Shown: in pieces, positions 1-8,881 of the stretch | Layout of the letters: every line of letters begins with the position of its first letter | Numbering within the stretch: the stretch's first letter is position 1 | NCBI RefSeq assembly: GCF_016725325.1 | Contig: NZ_CP068083.1 | Span: 2,232,001 to 2,296,000 of the forward strand | Origin: Sphingobacterium spiritivorum | GTDB taxonomy: Bacteria; Bacteroidota; Bacteroidia; Sphingobacteriales; Sphingobacteriaceae | DNA: 64,000 bases | Direction: 5' to 3' | Made by a program: the position numbers and the translations under genes | The notes under the pieces: generated by a model | The model's database searches: none | What the model was told of the DNA's origin: nothing | The model's input: only the letters and a program-made list of their open reading frames with translations

Positions 1-648
1 AAGGAAAGGCTCGTCAATCTGTACATATTGTGCACCTGCTTCTGCAAGTTTACCCAAAATCTCTTCGTATACCGGGATCAGGTTTTCGATAAGATCGATA
101 CGGTCAAATCCGGCTTCTTTCTCTTTTCCTAATAACAGGTAAGTGATAGGGCCTATTAATACCGGCTTGGTCTCGATGCCTGATGCTTTGGCTTCATTGT
201 ATTCATTTAAGAATTTTTCAGAAGTCAGTTTGAATTCCTGATTCTTTGTGAATTCCGGAACGATATAGTGGTAGTTGGTATCAAACCACTTGGTCATTTC
301 CATTGCTGTTACGTCTACACCTTTTTGCTGAAAGCCACGAGCCATTGCAAAATAAAGGTCCAGATTGTAGTTGCGATCGATTTTATTCAATAACGAATTG
401 TAACGGGCTGGAATAGCACCTACTGTCAAAGAAAGGTCTAACACTTGATCATAGAAAGAGAAATCATTGGAAGGAATAAGGTCGATACCTGCATCTTTTT
501 GAGTTTTCCAGTTTCCTTCACGGATTTGTTTTGCTGCATCTAATAATTCCTCAGCACTAATCTTTTTTGCCCAATAGGCTTCATTGGCTTTTTTCAATTC
601 GCGGAATGCGCCCACACGAGGGTAGCCTAAATTGTTAGTTAATAACAT
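1..648 (-). CDS. metE: Cobalamin-independent methionine synthase, N-terminal part (runs off the window)
   Basis: Transfers the methyl group of 5-methyltetrahydropteroyltriglutamate to homocysteine to make methionine in the cytoplasm. The visible 216 codons begin MLLTNNLGYPRVGAFRELKK, the family's typical N-terminus with the GYPRxG motif, followed by the conserved segment around PARYNSLLNKIDRNYNLDLYFAMARG; the reading frame is open to the window edge, and the catalytic zinc-binding half lies outside. The start is the ATG at 648-646, downstream of a SAM-I riboswitch, so expression should fall when S-adenosylmethionine is plentiful. The C-terminal part cannot be judged here. Confidence 0.95.
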   Translation of the reverse strand, partial: MLLTNNLGYPRVGAFRELKKANEAYWAKKISAEELLDAAKQIREGNWKTQKDAGIDLIPSNDFSFYDQVLDLSLTVGAIPARYNSLLNKIDRNYNLDLYFAMARGFQQKGVDVTAMEMTKWFDTNYHYIVPEFTKNQEFKLTSEKFLNEYNEAKASGIETKPVLIGPITYLLLGKEKEAGFDRIDLIENLIPVYEEILGKLAEAGAQYVQIDEPFL

Positions 649-727
649 AAAAATGATTGTTGTTTAATTTTTAAACTCCATAAAACTACTATGCTAAAGA
701 GGAAGGACACCAGATGCAGTGACTTCG

Positions 728-834
728 GCTTATCTTTCCCTCCTGTTTCCAAGCGGTGTAGAATTTAGCACCTTGTCAAGTGACAGGTTGCTAAGGCTTC
801 TTCGGGTCTAGTCCCTCGGCCTTTCTCTATAAGC
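728..834 (-). promoter_or_regulatory. SAM-I (S-box) riboswitch upstream of metE
   Basis: Read on the minus strand, GCTTATAGAG and AGATAAGC close a P1 helix. Between them are the S-box core elements in order: GAGGGACTAGACCC, GAAGAAGCC, TTAGCAACC, AAGGTGCTAAATTC and GGGAAAGAT. This arrangement matches the SAM-I aptamer, which binds S-adenosylmethionine and represses methionine genes. About 80 bases separate it from the metE ATG. I see no clear intrinsic terminator hairpin in that gap, so translational control or Rho-dependent termination is possible (inference). Confidence 0.93.
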
Positions 835-907
835 GATGGTAATATCGGAATTAGGTTTCTAAATCCAAAAAATATTTTGATAAATCGTCGTAATAGTATG
901 CTCTTGA

Positions 908-1696
908 TCAGAATTGGACGCTTGCAGACAGTCCGATTTGTTTTCCATTATAAAACGGAGTTACTACTGTAACAGAAGAAGAGGGGTTATGTTGCAAATG
1001 TTTGTCCACAAGAGGGAGTAGCCAATAACCAATCTTGGTACTTAGGATGCCTATACCTGCTCCCATAACGACATCTGAAAACCAGTGCTTATTGTTGTAC
1101 ATTCTGAAAAATCCGGTTCCGGCAGCTACCGTATATCCTGCAATACCATACCAGATAGATTGGTGTTTATATTCCTGCCATAATAATTCAGCTCCGGCAA
1201 ATGCTGTAGCCGCATGCCCCGAAGGAAAAGAATTATTCGCGGAGTTGTCCGGACGCCAGACGTTTCCAGTGCTTTTGATGGTGTACACAGTCGTGGCCAT
1301 AATGGCATGGGATACACCCGAAACAAACAGCCGCTCTTTCAGATTGTGGCGGGCTTTTATGCCTGCCAGGTCCAATACATAAATGCTAAGTAACGGTGTA
1401 TACTGGCTAAAATCATCAACAGTAAATTTCCCGTCTATGTTTTTTCGCAAAACATTGTTAATATCGTTATCCTGATGAATAAGGAAATGGCTTTCCCGGG
1501 AAATAATGCCGTACGTTAATAATCCGGCAGGTATCGTAATTTCTTTATAGGGGATTTGTCTCCAAAAGTTTTTTTTGAGCGTTGTATTTTGCAGGGTATC
1601 GCTGAATTGTTTGGTTGTATCTTGTTGTGCCGACAGCACATCGCCAAAGCAGACAAATAGGATAAGAAAAGTAATGACAGAGCGCATTAATGTCAT
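908..1696 (-). CDS. Secreted or membrane PAP2-family phosphatase
   Basis: A 262-residue member of the type 2 phosphatidic acid phosphatase superfamily. All three catalytic motifs are present: K141-x6-R148-P149, PSGH at 158-161 and R198-x5-H204-x3-D208. The N-terminus is a Sec signal peptide or anchor (residues about 4-23, ending LSAQQ), so catalysis should be periplasmic. Likely substrates are lipid phosphates such as undecaprenyl diphosphate or phosphatidylglycerol phosphate; the sequence does not decide between them. Met4 is an equally plausible start. It stands alone between the riboswitch region and rprY, with an AT-rich gap of about 200 bases upstream. Confidence 0.88.
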   Translation of the reverse strand: MTLMRSVITFLILFVCFGDVLSAQQDTTKQFSDTLQNTTLKKNFWRQIPYKEITIPAGLLTYGIISRESHFLIHQDNDINNVLRKNIDGKFTVDDFSQYTPLLSIYVLDLAGIKARHNLKERLFVSGVSHAIMATTVYTIKSTGNVWRPDNSANNSFPSGHAATAFAGAELLWQEYKHQSIWYGIAGYTVAAGTGFFRMYNNKHWFSDVVMGAGIGILSTKIGYWLLPLVDKHLQHNPSSSVTVVTPFYNGKQIGLSASVQF

Positions 1697-1901
1697 AGAA
1701 ATTCGTTAGTAAGTGTGATATCAATCACCAGGATGACTGAAACGTATATGTAAAAACTTAACAGGTCTTCATTCATCAGATTGTTATCCTGTAATGAAGA
1801 TGAAATTAGTGTGTGTTTTGCGCTATAAAGATAATTATTATCTCTTGAATTTACGAAATTAAGAGATAATAATTATTTGTTAGTTTTTTGTTGTAGTATT
1901 G

Positions 1902-2588
1902 CTAACTAACGAGGAGTTTGTAGCCTTTACCGTGTACATTGACGATCTCTACACTTGGATCTTCACGCAGATATTTACGGAGTTTACTCAGGAATACATC
2001 CATACTTCTTCCTGTGAAGTAATTGTCATCGTGCCATATTTTTAAAAGCGCTTCTTCGCGGGTCAGAACATCATTTTTCTTCAGACAAAGTAAACGTAAT
2101 AATTCAGCTTCTTTTGTTGACAGTTTTTGTTGTTGGCCTTTGTATGAAATCTGCTGGCTGGTGTAATCAAAGAAGTAATCTCCGATTTCAAACTTATCCG
2201 CAGTCTCTTCTTCTTTATCTCTGGAGCTTCTTTTCAGAAGAGCATTGATGCGAAGTAAAAGTTCTTCTACCCGAAATGGTTTAGTGATGTAATCATCACC
2301 ACCCAGTTCAAAGGCCTGCGTTTTATCTTCCATCATTCCTTTGGCAGTAGCATATATGACAGGCACTGTCGTGTTGGTTTTACGGATATCTTTTCCAAGA
2401 GAAAATCCATCCTTTTTAGGCATCATGACATCCAGAATACACAAATCGTACTGGTCTTTATGGAAGGCAACAAGTGCTTCCTCTCCATCCTGACAAAGTG
2501 TGACATCGAATTTACCTTTCAGTTCCAGATAATCTTTTAGAAGCTCACCCAGATTAGGATCATCTTCCGCTAATAATATTTTTTGCAT
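1902..2588 (-). CDS. rprY: OmpR-family response regulator (RprY type)
   Basis: A DNA-binding response regulator. The receiver domain spans residues 1-120 with acidic pair D9-D10, phospho-acceptor D53 in CILDVMMPKKDG, and the conserved lysine in YITKPFR. A winged-helix OmpR/PhoB domain follows at about 130-228. The reading frame is open upstream to 2627, but the start MQKILLAEDDP at 2588 matches the family's N-terminus and gives 228 residues. It lies just downstream of its probable kinase gene on the same strand. It resembles RprY of Bacteroides closely; the gene name rests on that resemblance and the kinase pairing. Confidence 0.9.
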   Translation of the reverse strand: MQKILLAEDDPNLGELLKDYLELKGKFDVTLCQDGEEALVAFHKDQYDLCILDVMMPKKDGFSLGKDIRKTNTTVPVIYATAKGMMEDKTQAFELGGDDYITKPFRVEELLLRINALLKRSSRDKEEETADKFEIGDYFFDYTSQQISYKGQQQKLSTKEAELLRLLCLKKNDVLTREEALLKIWHDDNYFTGRSMDVFLSKLRKYLREDPSVEIVNVHGKGYKLLVS

Positions 2589-2644
2589 AATTTGCGTATT
2601 TTTCTGATTGATAATAACTGTCGCCACAGCAACAGCATTTCTAA

Positions 2645-4465
2645 TTATAATTTGTGCCCTTTCAGTGGCAATGTAATATCAAAATTTGTGCCTTTATCCT
2701 TCTCACTTTTTACCTGTATCTTACCGTCAAGACGCTTGATAATGTCATTTACATAACTTAACCCGAGGCCAAATCCTTTTACATTATGAATATTCCCAGT
2801 AGGTATCCGATAAAACTGATCGAATATCTTCTGTTGCTGGTCACGTGTCATTCCGATACCCTTATCGCTAACAGATATCACTATTGTATTCTTATGGTTG
2901 TGGGTTCTGACAGTTATATGTGGACTGTCTTTACTGTATTTGATCGCATTGTCCACCAGATTAAACAGTACATTGGAAAGGTGTAACTCGTCGCCGATAA
3001 CCACATCATCCTTTGCCTCCAGAAAAGTTTCCAGTGTTCCTTTGGATTTTTGAATCTGCAGTTGCATACTGTCCAGAACCGCATTGGTCAGATCATTAAT
3101 CCGCACATCCATCCGGTCTATTTTTAAATTCTCTTTTTCCAGTCTGGCAATATTGAGTACCCTTTCAATGTGGTCTCCCAATCTGACGTTCTCATCGTAA
3201 ATAATATTGGCAAGGCGATTTACTCTTCTTTCATCTGCAATTATTTCAGGATCCCGGAGAGACTCACTTGCAATCATAATCGTCGCCACAGGAGTTTTGA
3301 ACTCATGGGTCATATTGTTGATAAAGTCAGTCTTCATTTCCGAAATTTTCTTTTGACGGAAGATCGTGGTCAGTGTGTAAGCAAAACAACCGATCAGTAA
3401 AACAAGTAAGGCGCCCATCGGAAAGAACAGGTATCCCATATTGTCCATGATAATATTACGTTTGTCCGTAAAGGTAATAGTCAGTTTTCCAGGTGCATTG
3501 CCAACGTCTCCCTGAAACAAGAGGGTAGAATAGCTGTTGTGCTTTTGAGGCTTATCCAGTTCACCCAGTGTATTGATGTTATACAGAATGCTGTTGTTCT
3601 CTTTGACTTCAATATTGAATTTGGAATTAATATCTCTGTTGTAAAGTTCCCTTGTCAGCTCTTTCTTAAGGAAACTAACATCGATACGACTCTTTAACGG
3701 ACGTTTGGAAAGCTCCATGCTCGCTGCAAAATCTTCAATAACATCATTTTTCTTACCACCGATTACAGCAATGGAGTCATACAGATTGCTTGCATCATCA
3801 AGTTGTGACAGTTTGAGCTTATTTTCTAATCCATGTATACGAAGAGCAATCTTCATATCTGCTTTTGGCGGCAATGTCTTGATTGTAAAGTCCAGTGAAT
3901 TAAGTTCGTACGGATTTAAGAAAGCAAGGTATCGGCAGCTGTCATCTTTTGCTGCAATACGTGCAATTTTGTCACCGACTGCATATACCTCAATTGAATT
4001 ACCTATAGAATTATCTTCATAGACACCCTGTGAAATCAGAAGCTTGACCAGGTAATTATATTTTTTGCGTCGGATATACGTTTCATAGAACCAGTTTTCC
4101 AGAGGTACAATAATTGGATAACTCATCTTGAGTACATCTTCAGCATCTTTAAACTTTTGCTGAACTTCATACTGCTGGACGCGAAGTGCTTCGATCTGCT
4201 TTTGAATATTGATCTGGTCTTCTAAACGTTTTTGCTCCCGTTCGTATTTGACCTGGTTGTTTCTTTGCTGGGTTTTGGCAAATGCCATTACCTCATGTTT
4301 CTCTATTTTAGAGGCAACTGTAGCCAGAGACGCATTGACTGACTCATCGAAAAGCTGTGATTTCTGACGGAAAGAGTCGCGGATAAAAAAGTATTGCATA
4401 GCCATTACTCCAAGCAGAGCAATAGACATTAATCCGATAATGACAGTAATACTTCTTTGTTTCAT
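2645..4465 (-). CDS. rprX: Sensor histidine kinase (RprX type)
   Basis: A 606-residue inner-membrane sensor kinase. Transmembrane helix 1 is at about 7-28 and helix 2 at about 343-366, enclosing a roughly 310-residue periplasmic region that begins with a Gln/Lys/Glu-rich probable coiled coil (about 60-115). The dimerisation/phospho-acceptor box MTHEFKTP carries H387. The ATP-binding domain shows an N box (FNLVDNAIKYS), DKGIGM and GFGLGLSYV. It should phosphorylate the response regulator encoded immediately downstream. A TATTTTTG promoter-like element ends only 7 bases before the ATG, so the message may be leaderless. The signal sensed is unknown. Confidence 0.9.
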   Translation of the reverse strand: MKQRSITVIIGLMSIALLGVMAMQYFFIRDSFRQKSQLFDESVNASLATVASKIEKHEVMAFAKTQQRNNQVKYEREQKRLEDQINIQKQIEALRVQQYEVQQKFKDAEDVLKMSYPIIVPLENWFYETYIRRKKYNYLVKLLISQGVYEDNSIGNSIEVYAVGDKIARIAAKDDSCRYLAFLNPYELNSLDFTIKTLPPKADMKIALRIHGLENKLKLSQLDDASNLYDSIAVIGGKKNDVIEDFAASMELSKRPLKSRIDVSFLKKELTRELYNRDINSKFNIEVKENNSILYNINTLGELDKPQKHNSYSTLLFQGDVGNAPGKLTITFTDKRNIIMDNMGYLFFPMGALLVLLIGCFAYTLTTIFRQKKISEMKTDFINNMTHEFKTPVATIMIASESLRDPEIIADERRVNRLANIIYDENVRLGDHIERVLNIARLEKENLKIDRMDVRINDLTNAVLDSMQLQIQKSKGTLETFLEAKDDVVIGDELHLSNVLFNLVDNAIKYSKDSPHITVRTHNHKNTIVISVSDKGIGMTRDQQQKIFDQFYRIPTGNIHNVKGFGLGLSYVNDIIKRLDGKIQVKSEKDKGTNFDITLPLKGHKL

Positions 4466-4471
4466 TTGTTA

Positions 4472-4497
4472 CAAAAATATAAATGCTTTACCTTCAA
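4472..4497 (-). promoter_or_regulatory. Candidate promoter for rprX-rprY
   Basis: On the minus strand TTG (4497-4495) and TATTTTTG (4479-4472) match the Bacteroidota -33 and -7 elements. The 15-base spacing is shorter than the usual 17-23, which lowers confidence. The rprX ATG (4465-4463) is about where transcription would begin. Confidence 0.4.
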
Positions 4498-4593
4498 AAC
4501 TTTCATTTAACAATATTTAACAGGCAAAGCAGCTTATTATGATTTGAAATTGAGAATTGTTGCTTAATTTTAAGGTAATACATTTCATAGATT

Positions 4594-4929
4594 ATGAAAC
4601 TGAAATATAGCATATTTACAGCACTTTTCCTAAGCATGTGGAGCTATTCTTCTGCGCAGGATTTTAAGGTTCAGGGTAAGGGAGGTCGTAAAGTTTTTCC
4701 GGATCAGCAGATTCCTTTACTGGATACCGTAAAAAGGCTGCAGGTTTATCCTCTGAAACCCAATGAGCTCAAAAACAGAAAAGGGGAAATCCCGACTATA
4801 AAACTATATGGCAAAGAATCCGCTCCTATGCCGGGGACAAAAAAAATGGATGAGTGGGATAAGCAACCCTTAAAAGAAGCGTATAACTTCCGCCCTTTGT
4901 TACTAAAGGATTCACTGAATAAAAAATAA
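4594..4929 (+). CDS. Small secreted protein of unknown function
   Basis: A 111-residue protein with a clear Sec signal peptide (basic MKLK, hydrophobic core, cleavage likely after SSAQ at residue 22). The mature part is about 89 residues, basic and lysine-rich, with a Pro-rich stretch (LLDTVKRLQVYPLKPNE) and no cysteines or known motif. It should be periplasmic or secreted. It is transcribed divergently from rprX with 128 bases between the starts, and ends in a bidirectional terminator shared with pyk. I do not recognise the family. The codon use fits its neighbours and the signal peptide supports a real gene. Confidence 0.7.
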   Translation: MKLKYSIFTALFLSMWSYSSAQDFKVQGKGGRKVFPDQQIPLLDTVKRLQVYPLKPNELKNRKGEIPTIKLYGKESAPMPGTKKMDEWDKQPLKEAYNFRPLLLKDSLNKK

Positions 4930-4956
4930 GGTGGCTGAATATTCAGCCACCTTATT
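4925..4956. terminator. Bidirectional intrinsic terminator
   Basis: A perfect 32-base inverted repeat (AATAAGGTGGCTGAAT and its complement), GC-rich in the middle and flanked by A/T runs on both sides. It sits between the convergent 3' ends of the small secreted protein gene and pyk and can serve both. Confidence 0.92.
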
Positions 4957-4961
4957 TTTAT

Positions 4962-6392
4962 TTATTTTACTTCGGATACCCGAATTGTATTTGTTCTGCC
5001 TTTTTCGCGGAGTGGTGTTGAAGATGTATTGATTACGATCTGTCCCGGAGATACCAGGTTCTTTTCCGTAAGCAATTTGTTTACATCCTGAATTGTTCCG
5101 TCCGTACTTTCAAATTTCTCATATACGAAAGCACGTACACCCCAAACCAGACTTAAAGATCTCAACAGATTTTTATTTCCGGTGAAAATGTAAATATCTG
5201 CATCCGGTCTGTAGCTTGAGATTTCAAATGCAGTATAACCTGATGACGTCATCACGGCAATAGCTGAAGCTTTTGTTTTTTCAGCAAGGTATATAGATGA
5301 ACCACAGATTGCATCAGGGATCTTAGTCAGATCTGTATGCTGGTCACTCTTGTCACTGTAATAGTTGTATGATGTCTGCTCTACATGTACAATGATTTTA
5401 GCCATTGTTTCGATAACGATTTCCGGGAATTCCCCTACAGAAGTCTCTCCGCTAAGCATTACAGCATCAGCACCGTCAAGTACAGAATTGGCAACATCGT
5501 TGACTTCTGCACGTGTAGGACGAGGTGTAGTGATCATGCTTTCCAGCATTTGTGTAGCGATGATAACCGGTTTGGAAAGGTCACGACATTTTTGAACGAT
5601 GATCTTTTGCAATCCCGGAACTTCTTCCATTGGCATTTCCACACCCAAATCACCACGGGCAACCATGATACCGTCTGTAGCTTCGATAATTGCGTCGATA
5701 TTTTCGATGGCTTCAGGTTTCTCAATTTTGGCAATTACGCGCGCATGGCTTCCTTTTTCTTTGATGATCTCTTTACATTGGTAGATATCCTCAGCCGAAC
5801 GTACAAAAGACATCGCAATCCAGTCAGCACCATGGTCAAGTGCGAAGTTCAGGTTGTCCAGATCTTCTTCTGTCAGGGAAGGGATAGATACTTTTGTATT
5901 AGGAAGGTTAACACCTTTTCTGGAAGTCAATACACCGCCGTGAACAACCTGACAGAATACAGTATCTTTATGATTGGTAGAGATTACTCTCAATTGTAAT
6001 TTACCATCATCCAGTAAGATAATCTCATCTTCCTTCACGTCATTAGGGAAGTTCTCATATGTGATATAGATACGCTTTTCGTCACCGATCAGTTCCTGAG
6101 TTGTGATTTCGACCTCAGAACCGTTGATTAAGATTGCGCCTCCCTCTTTCATTTTACCGATACGGATTTTTGGTCCTTGAAGATCGGCAAGAATAGCTAC
6201 GTTAAAGGGATGTTCATTGTTGATTTCGTTGATTGTGTTGATCACTTTAAGGTGATCTTCCTGGCTTCCGTGAGAGAAGTTAAGACGACATACATCGACA
6301 CCTTTGGCAATCATATTTGTCAAGACAGTTTTATCTGCTGATGCCGGGCCAAGTGTTGCCACAATTTTGGTCCGTTTTTGAATCTTCTTCAT
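4962..6392 (-). CDS. pyk: Pyruvate kinase
   Basis: Converts phosphoenolpyruvate and ADP to pyruvate and ATP in glycolysis. The 476 residues are full length. They begin KRTKIVATLGPAS, include the substrate-binding RLNFSHG, the active-site signature around IIAKIEKPEAI with MVARGDLGVEM, and the KPVIIATQMLESM segment, followed by LDGADAVMLSGETSVGE and a C-terminal allosteric-type domain. The upstream gene on the same strand encodes an IPExxxVDY-family protein, an arrangement I associate with Bacteroidota, 125 bases away. The pair is divergent from acpP. Confidence 0.97.
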   Translation of the reverse strand: MKKIQKRTKIVATLGPASADKTVLTNMIAKGVDVCRLNFSHGSQEDHLKVINTINEINNEHPFNVAILADLQGPKIRIGKMKEGGAILINGSEVEITTQELIGDEKRIYITYENFPNDVKEDEIILLDDGKLQLRVISTNHKDTVFCQVVHGGVLTSRKGVNLPNTKVSIPSLTEEDLDNLNFALDHGADWIAMSFVRSAEDIYQCKEIIKEKGSHARVIAKIEKPEAIENIDAIIEATDGIMVARGDLGVEMPMEEVPGLQKIIVQKCRDLSKPVIIATQMLESMITTPRPTRAEVNDVANSVLDGADAVMLSGETSVGEFPEIVIETMAKIIVHVEQTSYNYYSDKSDQHTDLTKIPDAICGSSIYLAEKTKASAIAVMTSSGYTAFEISSYRPDADIYIFTGNKNLLRSLSLVWGVRAFVYEKFESTDGTIQDVNKLLTEKNLVSPGQIVINTSSTPLREKGRTNTIRVSEVK

Positions 6393-6517
6393 GTAATATT
6401 TTGTTTTAAAAACTACTTATATTCTTGTTTGCAGTTACCCTTCTTTTTACAGAGAATAACATCTGATTTGAAGTTTATAATTTATAGTGTAGTATGTACA
6501 CTCTTCTTTCAAGTGCG

Positions 6518-7024
6518 CTAAAATATGAGATTTTCTTTAGATTTCAATATTTTAGGCATTATTTCTTTTACCATTATGACGTCATTTATGCGATTCAGAT
6601 TCTGAATAAGGAGACGTAAATCTTCTTCATGTATGAAGTTTTTAATCACCAGAAAGAAGTCAAAATTTGCTATTTCAGGTATTAATAAACCGCCTTCCTG
6701 ACTCCTGTTATTAATAAGATAATACTCGTATTCATAGTCGATATCGCAATATCTGTAGATGGCAAAATGATGTTTCAAAGCTGGCTTTTTGCCTTTGCTT
6801 TTCTCCTGTATGATATGGTATTCATACTCTTCTTTTCCCCCTTCTTTAATATTGCCTTTGTGGTCAATATTACTTTCCTTACCATACACAAACTGCAGGC
6901 CTGTACTTTTGTTGATAAAATGACATAATCTGTAGTCCCGTAAAGGGGAACTAATCCCAAGAAGAACAAAATCCAGTTCTTCTTCCATATCCATTTCCAA
7001 TTTAAAGACAGTTATTTTATTCAA
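6518..7024 (-). CDS. IPExxxVDY-family protein
   Basis: A 168-residue cytoplasmic protein with no signal peptide. Residues 115-123 read IPEIANFDF, a variant of the IPExxxVDY motif that names this Bacteroidota family (Val to Phe, Tyr to Phe). The function of the family is not established. The middle of the protein is rich in charged and aromatic residues (KEEYEYHIIQEK; DIDYEYEYYLINN). It precedes pyk on the same strand and diverges from acpP, the usual neighbourhood of the family, which suggests a link to lipid or central carbon metabolism (inference only). Confidence 0.8.
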   Translation of the reverse strand: MNKITVFKLEMDMEEELDFVLLGISSPLRDYRLCHFINKSTGLQFVYGKESNIDHKGNIKEGGKEEYEYHIIQEKSKGKKPALKHHFAIYRYCDIDYEYEYYLINNRSQEGGLLIPEIANFDFFLVIKNFIHEEDLRLLIQNLNRINDVIMVKEIMPKILKSKENLIF

Positions 7025-7173
7025 TTTTGCTGAGATGTTTTACACGAAATTAGTATAATTTCACGTATCTTGCGGCTATTCTATGTAAAATTTGCATTAA
7101 CAAAGTAGAATATTTGTAAATAAAGCCAAAAGTTAGTATTATTGGATACGGTTAAGTATTAGTCTTTTACAGT

Positions 7174-7203
7174 TTGAATATTGGATTAACATGCTTACTT
7201 TTG
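7174..7203 (+). promoter_or_regulatory. Bacteroidota-type promoter of acpP-fabF-rnc
   Basis: TTG at 7174-7176, 19 bases, then TACTTTTG at 7196-7203, a full match to the Bacteroidota housekeeping consensus. It overlaps the ATG at 7191 that could otherwise extend the acpP frame, and so supports the later start at 7290, with a leader of about 80 bases. Confidence 0.85.
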
Positions 7204-7289
7204 CTGCGCCAAAAAATCAAAAAGATTTGATAATTGGTGAAATTTATTTTTCTTTGCACAGATTTATTAAACAATTAAACTATAAAATC

Positions 7290-7526
7290 ATGTCAGATAT
7301 CGCTTCAAGAGTAAAAGCAATTATCGTTGAAAAATTAGGTGTTGACGAAAACGAAGTAACGCCAGAAGCTTCATTCACTAATGATTTAGGTGCTGATTCA
7401 CTTGACACAGTTGAGTTGATCATGGAGTTTGAAAAAGAATTCAACGTAGCTATTCCTGATGATCAAGCTGAGAACATCGGTACAGTAGGTCAAGCAATCG
7501 CTTATTTAGAAAAAAACGTTAACTAA
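7290..7526 (+). CDS. acpP: Acyl carrier protein
   Basis: The 78-residue carrier of growing acyl chains in type II fatty acid synthesis. The phosphopantetheine attachment site is S37 in [18 protein letters not shown]; the acidic helix II that docks partner enzymes follows. The frame is open from 7191, but the extra 33 residues overlap the promoter and do not resemble any ACP, while [11 protein letters not shown] is the standard N-terminus, so I start at 7290. fabF follows after 27 bases, then rnc, a common bacterial order. Confidence 0.97.
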   Translation: MSDIASRVKAIIVEKLGVDENEVTPEASFTNDLGADSLDTVELIMEFEKEFNVAIPDDQAENIGTVGQAIAYLEKNVN

Positions 7527-7553
7527 CTAATTTAATTAGGCCAATCATCATAA

Positions 7554-8807
7554 ATGGAGCTTAAAAGAGTAGTAGTAACAGGGTTAGGCGCTCTTACACC
7601 ACTTGGCAATACTGTCCCGGAATACTGGGAAGGATTGATAAATGGTGTAAGCGGTGCTGCTCCTATTACAAGATTTGATGCATCAAAATTCAAAACCCAA
7701 TTTGCGTGCGAAGTAAAAGATTTCGATCCGCATGATTTCATGGATCGTAAAGAAGCACGGAAGGTAGATCCTTTTGTTCAATACGCTATGGCATCTACGG
7801 AAGAAGCTATTAAAGATGCAGCACTGGATTTTGAAAAACTTGACACTAATCGGATAGGAGTGATCTGGGGTTCGGGGATTGGTGGATTAAAAACGTTTTT
7901 GGACGAAGTGTCAAACTTCGCCACAGGAGATGGAACGCCTCGTTTCAATCCTTTCTTTATTCCGAAAATGATCGTGGACATTGCTCCTGGTCATATCTCG
8001 ATGCGTTATGGATTACGCGGACCAAACTTTTCGTGTGTGTCTGCATGTGCATCTTCGACTAATGCAATGATTGACGCATTCAATTACATTCGTACCGGTC
8101 TGTGTGATATTATCGTTTCCGGTGGCTCTGAAGCCATCATCAATGAAGCGGGCATAGGCGGTTTCAATGCATTACATGCGTTGTCTACCCGTAATGACGA
8201 TCCGAAGACAGCATCCCGCCCTTTTGATAAGGATCGTGATGGATTTGTCGCAGGTGAAGGTTCGGGTACGATTATATTGGAAAGTCTGGAGCATGCATTG
8301 GCGCGTGGAGCAAAAATTTATGCTGAAATCGTAGGAGGAGGAATGAGTGCAGATGCAAATCATATCACCGCACCACACCCTGAAGGGTTAGGCGCAAAAC
8401 TGGTGATGTCAAATGCTTTGCGTGATGCCCGGATGGATGGTCATGAAATTGATTATATCAATGTGCATGGTACTTCTACACCTCTTGGAGATATCAGTGA
8501 AACAAAAGCTATTAAAGAATTATTTGGGGATCATGCTTATGAATTGAACATTAGCTCGACCAAATCGATGACAGGACACCTTTTGGGTGCCGCTGGCGCG
8601 ATTGAGTCTATTGCTTCAATCCTGGCTGTCCAAAATGATATAGTACCTCCAACAATCAACCACTTTAACGACGATCCTGAATTGGATAATAAATTGAATT
8701 TTACATTCAATACGGCGCAAAAACGTGTGGTAAATGCAGCGATGAGTAATACTTTTGGGTTTGGCGGACACAATGCTTCCGTTATTTTCAAAAAGTATCA
8801 ACCCTAA
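7554..8807 (+). CDS. fabF: 3-oxoacyl-[acyl-carrier-protein] synthase II
   Basis: Condenses malonyl-ACP with acyl-ACP in fatty acid elongation. At 417 residues it is full length. The Cys-His-His triad is visible: C165 in VSACASSTNAM, H305 in NVHGTSTPLGD and H342 in KSMTGHLLGAAGA. The C-terminal glycine-rich loop NTFGFGGHNAS is intact. It is directly downstream of acpP, its substrate carrier, and is probably cotranscribed with it. Confidence 0.97.
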   Translation: MELKRVVVTGLGALTPLGNTVPEYWEGLINGVSGAAPITRFDASKFKTQFACEVKDFDPHDFMDRKEARKVDPFVQYAMASTEEAIKDAALDFEKLDTNRIGVIWGSGIGGLKTFLDEVSNFATGDGTPRFNPFFIPKMIVDIAPGHISMRYGLRGPNFSCVSACASSTNAMIDAFNYIRTGLCDIIVSGGSEAIINEAGIGGFNALHALSTRNDDPKTASRPFDKDRDGFVAGEGSGTIILESLEHALARGAKIYAEIVGGGMSADANHITAPHPEGLGAKLVMSNALRDARMDGHEIDYINVHGTSTPLGDISETKAIKELFGDHAYELNISSTKSMTGHLLGAAGAIESIASILAVQNDIVPPTINHFNDDPELDNKLNFTFNTAQKRVVNAAMSNTFGFGGHNASVIFKKYQP

Positions 8808-8881
8808 TTGCCTGTGCTGATTGTAGAGGGATCTTGTAATGGTAGAGAGAGGTTCTGTCCTCTCATCCTTTTTTGAGTAGC

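Noticed and set aside
5385..5999. A 204-codon open frame on the plus strand within pyk
   Set aside because: It lies opposite a clear pyruvate kinase gene, is Cys/Phe/His-rich and has no recognisable motif; it is a shadow of the pyk coding pattern.
7191..7289. Longer acpP reading frame starting at ATG 7191
   Set aside because: The extra 33 residues have no ACP similarity and the region carries a full TTG-N19-TACTTTTG promoter; [11 protein letters not shown] at 7290 is the family start.
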